DNA from: an uncultured Collinsella sp.
GTDB lineage: Bacteria > Actinomycetota > Coriobacteriia > Coriobacteriales > Coriobacteriaceae
Length of the DNA: 54,695 bases
Reading direction: 5' to 3'
Assembly (NCBI GenBank): GCA_900754075.1
Contig: CAAEBN010000013.1
Coordinates: forward strand, 1-54,695
The position numbers and the translations under genes were made by a program. The notes beneath the pieces were generated by a model. The model worked only from the letters and a program-made list of their open reading frames with translations, was not told the origin of the DNA and did no database searches. Numbering within the stretch: position 1 is the first letter of the stretch; each line of letters begins with the position of its first letter. Below are positions 50,420 through 54,695 of the stretch, piece after piece.

Positions 50420-51370
50420 ATGGTTAACGAGAAGAAGGTCGCTATTGTCGGCTGCGGTTTCGTCGGTTCGTCTTCGGCGTTCGCGCTGATGCAGAGCGGT
50501 CTGTTCTCCGAGATGGTCCTCATCGACGTGGACAAGAACCGCGCCGAGGGCGAGGCCCTGGATATCGCGCACGGCATGACGTTTGCCGAGCCGATGAAGA
50601 TCTACGCCGGCGATTATTCCGATGTCGCCGACGCCGCCATGATCGTCGTCACCGCTGGCGCTGCCCAGAAGCCCGGTGAGACCCGCCTGGACCTGGTCAA
50701 CAAGAACGTCAACATCTTTAAGTCCATTATCCCCGAGATTAAGAAGTCTGGCTTTGACGGCATTCTGCTCATCGTCTCCAACCCGGTCGATGTTCTGACT
50801 TATGCCGCCATCAAGATGTCCGGCTTGCCCGAGGGTCATGTCATCGGCTCCGGCACCGTACTCGACACCGGCCGTCTGCAGCAGATGCTTGGCGCCCACG
50901 TCGAGGTTGACCCGCGCGACGTTCAGGCCTACGTCATGGGTGAGCACGGCGACTCCGAGTTTGTCGCTTGGTCCAGCGCTCAGGTTGCCGGCGTGCCACT
51001 GAACACCTTCTGCGAGCTTCACGGCCATCTGGAGCATGAGGCTGCTGAGAAGCGTATCGCCGAGGACGTCAAGAACTCCGCCTACACCATCATCGAGAAG
51101 AAGCACGCCACCTACTATGGCGTCGCCATGGCCGTCAAGCGCATCTGCACCGCCGTCATGCGCGATGAGCAGACCGTTCTGCCCGTCTCCTCGCTCATGG
51201 TGGGCGAGTATGGCCTGTCCGATCTCGCCATCTCTATGCCGACCGTCGTTGGCCGCGACGGCGTTGTCTGCCGCGTCCCCGTGCCGCTGGACGATGACGA
51301 GCAGCATGAGCTCACCGCCTCCGCCAAGGCCCTCAAGGACATCATCGACAGCGTCGACTTTTCCTGCTAA
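50420..51370 (+). CDS. ldh: L-lactate dehydrogenase
   Basis: Reduces pyruvate to L-lactate, regenerating NAD in fermentation. 316 residues: VAIVGCGFVGSSSAF (NAD loop), Asp in VLIDVDKNRAEG (NADH preference), AGAAQKPGETRLDLV where Gln before KPGETR favours lactate over malate, SNPVDVLTY, and catalytic His in VMGEHGDSEFVAW. ATG 50420 has ATGGGAG. Terminator follows. Confidence 0.94.
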   Translation: MVNEKKVAIVGCGFVGSSSAFALMQSGLFSEMVLIDVDKNRAEGEALDIAHGMTFAEPMKIYAGDYSDVADAAMIVVTAGAAQKPGETRLDLVNKNVNIFKSIIPEIKKSGFDGILLIVSNPVDVLTYAAIKMSGLPEGHVIGSGTVLDTGRLQQMLGAHVEVDPRDVQAYVMGEHGDSEFVAWSSAQVAGVPLNTFCELHGHLEHEAAEKRIAEDVKNSAYTIIEKKHATYYGVAMAVKRICTAVMRDEQTVLPVSSLMVGEYGLSDLAISMPTVVGRDGVVCRVPVPLDDDEQHELTASAKALKDIIDSVDFSC

Positions 51371-51401
51371 ATCGAGCTCGCTAGAGCGAAAAGCTACAAT
51401 G

Positions 51402-51437
51402 AAGGCGTCCGGGTCAACGCGGCCCGGGCGCCTTTTT
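51402..51437 (+). terminator. Intrinsic terminator of ldh
   Basis: AAGGCGTCCGGG pairs with CCCGGGCGCCTT (one wobble) around a 9-nt loop, with T5 after it. Confidence 0.85.
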
Positions 51438-51467
51438 GGTGCAAAGTAACCTGACCCCAATGCACCA
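51438..51467 (+). repeat. 30-bp repeat, copy 1 (GGTGCA...TGCACCA)
   Basis: GGTGCAAAGTAACCTGACCC then CAATGCACCA. Ends form a short inverted repeat; matches copy 2 at 52651-52680 at 27 of 30 positions, same orientation. Directly upstream of the DUF2974 gene. Confidence 0.9.
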
Positions 51468-51484
51468 TAGTCGATGGGAGGGCC

Positions 51485-52645
51485 ATGTCGGATTCGCCTA
51501 ATTTTTTGACCTATGCCCAGACGGCGTTTGATTCGTTTGAGGAGCGGCCGTTCTGCGCGGTGGATAGCCTGGTCTTTGCGTGGTTGTCCTATTTGCGTTT
51601 GCCGGGTGATATGGCGGAGCTGACGAACTGGCAGGGCCTAGACGTACGCGAGCTGCTGTGTGCCGAGTGCTACCGGGACATGATTGACGACTTGTGGGAC
51701 CCAGAGGGGAGCAGGGCCTTGTTGGAGGCCGTGGCAGCAAGCCCTCGCTACCGTGGCGTGCACGTTTGCGGCTATCGTGCCGTGAGCGATGTGGTGGCGA
51801 CAGAGCAGTTTGCAGCCATGGCGTTCCGGTTTCCGGCGGGGTTTAGTTATCTTTCCTTCCGGGGGACTGACAGCACGATTGTGGGCTGGAAAGAGGACTT
51901 TAACATGGCGTTCCGGTGTCCTGTGCCGGCCCAGGAATCCGCGGCGCGTTATGTGGACGAGGCGGCGGATGCGATTGACGGACAGCTTTTGTGCGGAGGT
52001 CATTCCAAGGGCGGAAACCTTGCGGTGTACGGTGCGGCAATGTGCTCCGATGTCGCCCGCGAGCGAATCGAACGGGCGTATTCCCATGATGGTCCGGGCT
52101 TCGTCGAGGAGTTTCTGAACGGCGACGCCTTTGCCGATCTTTCCGGTCGAATCGACAAGACGCTACCTCGGTCGTCGATTTTTGGCATGATGTTCGAGAC
52201 ACAGGAGGACTATGCCATCGTTGAGAGCACCGAGTTTAGCCTGCTGCAGCACAATCCCTTTAGCTGGGTGGTTGATGGTTGCGACTTCGTGTACTGCGAG
52301 CGCCTGTCCGCCGGTGCTCGATACGTTGATGGCTCCATTCGCGAGATGCTGCTTGCGGTGTCGCCTAGCGAGCGCGAGCGTTTTGTAGATGCGTTGTTCT
52401 CCGTGTTTGAGGCTACGGGTGCTGAGCGGTTTGCGGATATCGCTGGGAATCTGCGCGAGAGCCTACCCGTGATGCTCCAGGCTGCGCAAGGCTTTGACAA
52501 GGATACGCGACGCTTTGTCTCGCAGACCATCGTGGCAATCCTTAAATGCGCATTGCTGCCCAAACGACCCCAGATCGACGTGCCCGCTGCCGGCAAGAGT
52601 TTGGCAGAACAGCTCGAGGCTTGGCAGTCCGAACTCTTGCGCTAG
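51485..52645 (+). CDS. DUF2974 family alpha/beta hydrolase (Mbeg1-like)
   Basis: 386 residues, predicted cytoplasmic lipase/esterase-like protein. Characteristic FSYLSFRGTDSTIVGWKEDFNMAF and nucleophile elbow CGGHSKGGNLAVY, followed by SHDGPGFVEEFL. No signal peptide. Natural substrate unknown. ATG 51485 follows GGGAGG. The gene is bracketed by two same-orientation copies of a 30-bp repeat. Confidence 0.9.
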   Translation: MSDSPNFLTYAQTAFDSFEERPFCAVDSLVFAWLSYLRLPGDMAELTNWQGLDVRELLCAECYRDMIDDLWDPEGSRALLEAVAASPRYRGVHVCGYRAVSDVVATEQFAAMAFRFPAGFSYLSFRGTDSTIVGWKEDFNMAFRCPVPAQESAARYVDEAADAIDGQLLCGGHSKGGNLAVYGAAMCSDVARERIERAYSHDGPGFVEEFLNGDAFADLSGRIDKTLPRSSIFGMMFETQEDYAIVESTEFSLLQHNPFSWVVDGCDFVYCERLSAGARYVDGSIREMLLAVSPSERERFVDALFSVFEATGAERFADIAGNLRESLPVMLQAAQGFDKDTRRFVSQTIVAILKCALLPKRPQIDVPAAGKSLAEQLEAWQSELLR

Positions 52646-52650
52646 CCATT

Positions 52651-52680
52651 GGTGCAAAGCAACCTGTCCCCGATGCACCA
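52651..52680 (+). repeat. 30-bp repeat, copy 2
   Basis: GGTGCAAAGCAACCTGTCCC then CGATGCACCA; including flanks the ends read ATTGGTGCA and TGCACCAAT, a 9-bp inverted repeat. Five nt after the DUF2974 stop. Confidence 0.9.
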
Positions 52681-52756
52681 ATCTTCGATGCGCCTGGGGC
52701 GGGCTCGGCCGCTATACTGGTTCGTGCCGAAATCAATCTAGAACGGAATGCCGTAT

Positions 52757-53761
52757 ATGAAAATCAATCACGCGATTCTGCATATCCTGGACTTTGACTC
52801 TGCCGTCAACGTTATGAGCCAGCGCGAGCTCGATATCGAGAGCCGCACCGTGCGCAACTTCGTGACCACGCATCTGCGCCGCGCGCGCACCTCGGCCGAC
52901 AATAAACGCGCCACGTTTGCCGAGAACTCTGCGTTTGGCGGCGAGCTCAAGGGCTATTTCTTTGGCGAGCGCGAGTTCGTGGACCTGTCGCAGCAGATTG
53001 CGGAGTTTATCTCCTCCGAGCTCACCAAAGCCGAGAAAGCCGAGTCCACCGACGTGCTCGTGGCCGATTTTGACGACGATGAGGATGCCCGCTGGTTTGC
53101 CGTGATGCTGCTGGGCTCCAAGCAGGCATTCATGCACGAAGTGGGCCGCGAGGAAGGGGAGGTGCGCAACGACATCGCGCGCCACTACGCCATTCTGCCG
53201 AACCCCTCGCAAAAGGTGCCGAGCTATGCCATCGTGCGTGCGAGCACCATGGAGATCGGCTACGTGGACAAGAAGCGCAAGATTGCCGGCGAGGACCGTA
53301 TGCTTATCCCCGATGGCCTGCTGCAGTGCGACGCGGGCGTATCGGGCAAGGAGGTCATCGACACCGTGACGCGTGTGGTCGAGGAAGTCGCCGAGGAGCA
53401 CGGTGCCAATACGGCCGTAGCGCTCGCTAAGGTTAAGGCTGCCGTTGCCGAGAAGGTTGAGGATGACGAGGAGCTGCCGCCTTGGGATATCGTCGATGAG
53501 GTCTTTGAGGACGAACCGGTTATCAAGGAGAGCGTGCGCGCGGCACTGACCGAGGAGAAGGTGCCTGAGCGTGTGCCCGTGGAGCGCAAACAGGTCGAAC
53601 GCGCGGCGGTGCGCAATCATAAGATCCGTACCGACACGGGTATCGAAATTAGCTTCCCGGCCGAGATGGGTTCGAACTCTGAGTACATCGAGTTTGTCAA
53701 CGAGCCCAACGGCCTCATCTCCATCGAGCTCAAAAACATCGGCAGCATCGAGAACCGATAA
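52757..53761 (+). CDS. ndpA: Nucleoid-associated protein, NdpA family
   Basis: 334-residue homologue of the 37-kDa nucleoid protein (YejK). Typical start MKINHAILHILDFDSAVNVMSQRELD; then FVTTHLRRARTSADNKRATF, the Asp-rich middle VADFDDDEDARWFAVMLL, and the C-terminal EISFPAEMGSNSEYIEFVNEPNGLISIELKNIG. An ATG at 52748 is possible, but 52757 gives the family-typical start and better spacing from ACGGA. DNA-binding role in nucleoid organisation by family. Confidence 0.88.
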   Translation: MKINHAILHILDFDSAVNVMSQRELDIESRTVRNFVTTHLRRARTSADNKRATFAENSAFGGELKGYFFGEREFVDLSQQIAEFISSELTKAEKAESTDVLVADFDDDEDARWFAVMLLGSKQAFMHEVGREEGEVRNDIARHYAILPNPSQKVPSYAIVRASTMEIGYVDKKRKIAGEDRMLIPDGLLQCDAGVSGKEVIDTVTRVVEEVAEEHGANTAVALAKVKAAVAEKVEDDEELPPWDIVDEVFEDEPVIKESVRAALTEEKVPERVPVERKQVERAAVRNHKIRTDTGIEISFPAEMGSNSEYIEFVNEPNGLISIELKNIGSIENR

Positions 53762-53782
53762 GGCTTTTTACTTTTGAATAAA

Positions 53783-53828
53783 AATCTGGATTATATTTTG
53801 AAGTATACTTTGAAATATAATCCAGATT
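53783..53828. promoter_or_regulatory. 46-bp palindrome: toxin-antitoxin operator/promoter
   Basis: AATCTGGATTATATT (53783-53797) and its exact complement 53814-53828 flank TTG-AAGTATACTT-TGA, itself centred on a 10-bp palindrome. TATAAT at 53816-53821 can serve as -10. Position just before the antitoxin gene fits autorepression by the toxin-antitoxin complex. Confidence 0.75.
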
Positions 53829-53845
53829 ATTTTTTGGAGGTCAAA

Positions 53846-54196
53846 ATGTCCCCACTTGTTCTGGAAAAACCGGTGTTTACAAAAGACCAGGTTGTTTCTG
53901 CTACCGAAGCAAGCAAGTCCTTATCCGCCATTCGTAAACGCGCAAAACGCGCGCCTCAGTTCATTGCTGATCATAATGATATCGATACCGTGATTATCGA
54001 CTATGCTGCCTATGAGGAAATGTACGGTGCGCTGCAGTATCTGCGCGAACTTGAGATTGACCGCATCGCGGCGGACCGAATCAATAAAGGTCCGCACGAG
54101 TTTATTCCGTTTGAGGACGCCTTAACTGCCGAGGAGCTCGCGGAGCTTGAGTCGATGGATCCGGACGCGATTCCCGACGAGGATCTTTTCGAATGA
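53846..54196 (+). CDS. Phd/YefM-family antitoxin
   Basis: 116 residues: DQVVSATEASKSLSAIRKRAKR (DNA-binding Phd/YefM fold), DTVIIDYAAYEEMYGALQYL, and an acidic C-terminal toxin-neutralising tail (AEELAELESMDPDAIPDEDL). ATG 53846 follows TTGGAGG. Its stop overlaps the toxin ATG (ATGA). AT-rich start region; likely mobile module. Confidence 0.9.
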   Translation: MSPLVLEKPVFTKDQVVSATEASKSLSAIRKRAKRAPQFIADHNDIDTVIIDYAAYEEMYGALQYLRELEIDRIAADRINKGPHEFIPFEDALTAEELAELESMDPDAIPDEDLFE

Positions 54197-54537
54197 GCGG
54201 GCATTTTGTTGTCGGCTTTTTGAATCGAGACGTCGAGAAGGAATATCAAAAACTAGATGGATCCCAGCGCAGGCTCGTCCGTATTGCCGTCGCAAAATTA
54301 AAGACGCGCGCTGATGAAATCGGAACGCCGCTTCACGGCGAGCTCGCCGGCTGCAAAAAGATTAAATGGCGGAATGCGGGACTCAGAATGGTTTTCCGAA
54401 TCCGAGAGGACGGAATGGTTGAGATTGCCGAGATCGTGGCAATAGGGCGGCGCGATCGTTCCGAGGTCTATAAGACGGCCGTAGGGCGCCTGTCAAAGCA
54501 ATCCGCCATGGTTGAATACGACGGAACCCTGAGATGA
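54193..54537 (+). CDS. RelE/ParE-family toxin
   Basis: 114 residues: FLNRDVEKEYQKLDGSQRRLVRIAVAKL, GTPLHGELAGCKKIKWRNAGLRMVFRI, VEIAEIVAIGRRDRSEVYKTAVGRL. The basic GxxKIKWRNAGLRMVFR strand fits RelE-type mRNA interferases. Start overlaps the antitoxin stop, so the pair is coupled. Terminator follows directly. Confidence 0.9.
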   Translation: MSGHFVVGFLNRDVEKEYQKLDGSQRRLVRIAVAKLKTRADEIGTPLHGELAGCKKIKWRNAGLRMVFRIREDGMVEIAEIVAIGRRDRSEVYKTAVGRLSKQSAMVEYDGTLR

Positions 54538-54540
54538 TGA

Positions 54541-54575
54541 AGGCCGAAGCCTCGGACGAGGGCTTCGGCCTTTTT
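54541..54575 (+). terminator. Intrinsic terminator of the toxin-antitoxin operon
   Basis: AGGCCGAAGCC and GGCTTCGGCCT perfect 11-bp arms around a 9-nt loop, then T4. Confidence 0.92.
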
Positions 54576-54600
54576 ACTTGGGGCTTAATTACGCTACTGG

Positions 54601-54695
54601 TTGAGCATACGTCAGCGAAAACGCCCCTAAGCGAGCAAGGTGACGTGAAAGAGGAGGGAAGCGTACTTCGGTACGCGACCGACGATTGAACGTCA
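54601..54695 (+). repeat. Structured intergenic repeat, cut by the window end
   Basis: TGACGT (54641-54646) pairs with ACGTCA (54690-54695) around the tetraloop hairpin GCGTAC-TTCG-GTACGC (54661-54676), preceded by GAGGAGGGAA. Looks like a dispersed intergenic element of this lineage (recall, not verified). Confidence 0.5.

Overview
The window reads as a chromosomal segment of a high-GC, anaerobic gut-type actinobacterium of the class Coriobacteriia, most like Collinsella. This is inferred from gene content and style: GC-rich codon use, frequent GTG/TTG starts behind strong GGAGG sites, fermentative L-lactate dehydrogenase, DUF3793 plus flavodoxin, a ferredoxin-tailed aldo/keto reductase, and no respiratory genes. 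No rRNA, tRNA or CRISPR array is visible.

Layout. 1-6.6 kb: M19 dipeptidase, a SlyD-like FKBP beside an orphan UreE-like nickel chaperone, a Cof-type phosphatase, a Fur-family regulator, acylphosphatase, a Gfo/Idh/MocA oxidoreductase, RNase HI and a LysR regulator. 6.6-19.7 kb: metY with a structured leader, two secreted or membrane unknowns, panE, an aldo/keto reductase, a second Gfo/Idh/MocA gene flanked by two 86-bp palindromic repeats, endonuclease IV, a three-gene polar amino-acid ABC transporter, a flavodoxin/DUF3793 pair and a divergent HMA metal protein sharing a tandem DtxR-like operator region. 19.9-27.0 kb: a large sortase-anchored surface protein, an SOS-controlled Y-family polymerase/YolD operon, half of an iron-type alcohol dehydrogenase, and pgi.

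27.1-30.2 kb is the wreck of a mobile element: a VirD4/TraG coupling ATPase broken by one in-frame amber codon, a ClpP paralogue and an unknown protein, with iteron-like repeats upstream. 30.6-38.1 kb is housekeeping: two HAD phosphatases, an FrlD-like kinase, a 230-bp MITE-like palindromic element, TatD, TcdA, an ArsR/SdpI pair and EttA. 38.4-39.9 kb is an AT-richer insert with a Tat-exported cysteine peptidase-like protein and a lipoprotein, followed by two unknown surface or low-complexity proteins.

42.5-46.8 kb is the most interesting part: an AT-rich operon of two small proteins, an MFS exporter, a cobalamin-binding radical SAM enzyme with two PqqD-like winged-helix domains at its C-terminus, and, 13 nt downstream, a 36-codon gene ending in Phe-Cys-His just before a terminator. 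It looks like an undescribed ribosomally made, post-translationally modified peptide (RiPP) system: precursor, cobalamin/rSAM modifier carrying its own leader-recognition domains, and exporter.

46.9-54.7 kb returns to core genes: NAD synthase, an aminotransferase, L-lactate dehydrogenase, a DUF2974 hydrolase flanked by two 30-bp repeats, nucleoid protein NdpA and a Phd/RelE toxin-antitoxin pair under a 46-bp palindrome. The right edge ends in another structured intergenic repeat. A recurring feature is a hairpin, often a full intrinsic terminator, placed immediately in front of a Shine-Dalgarno site.
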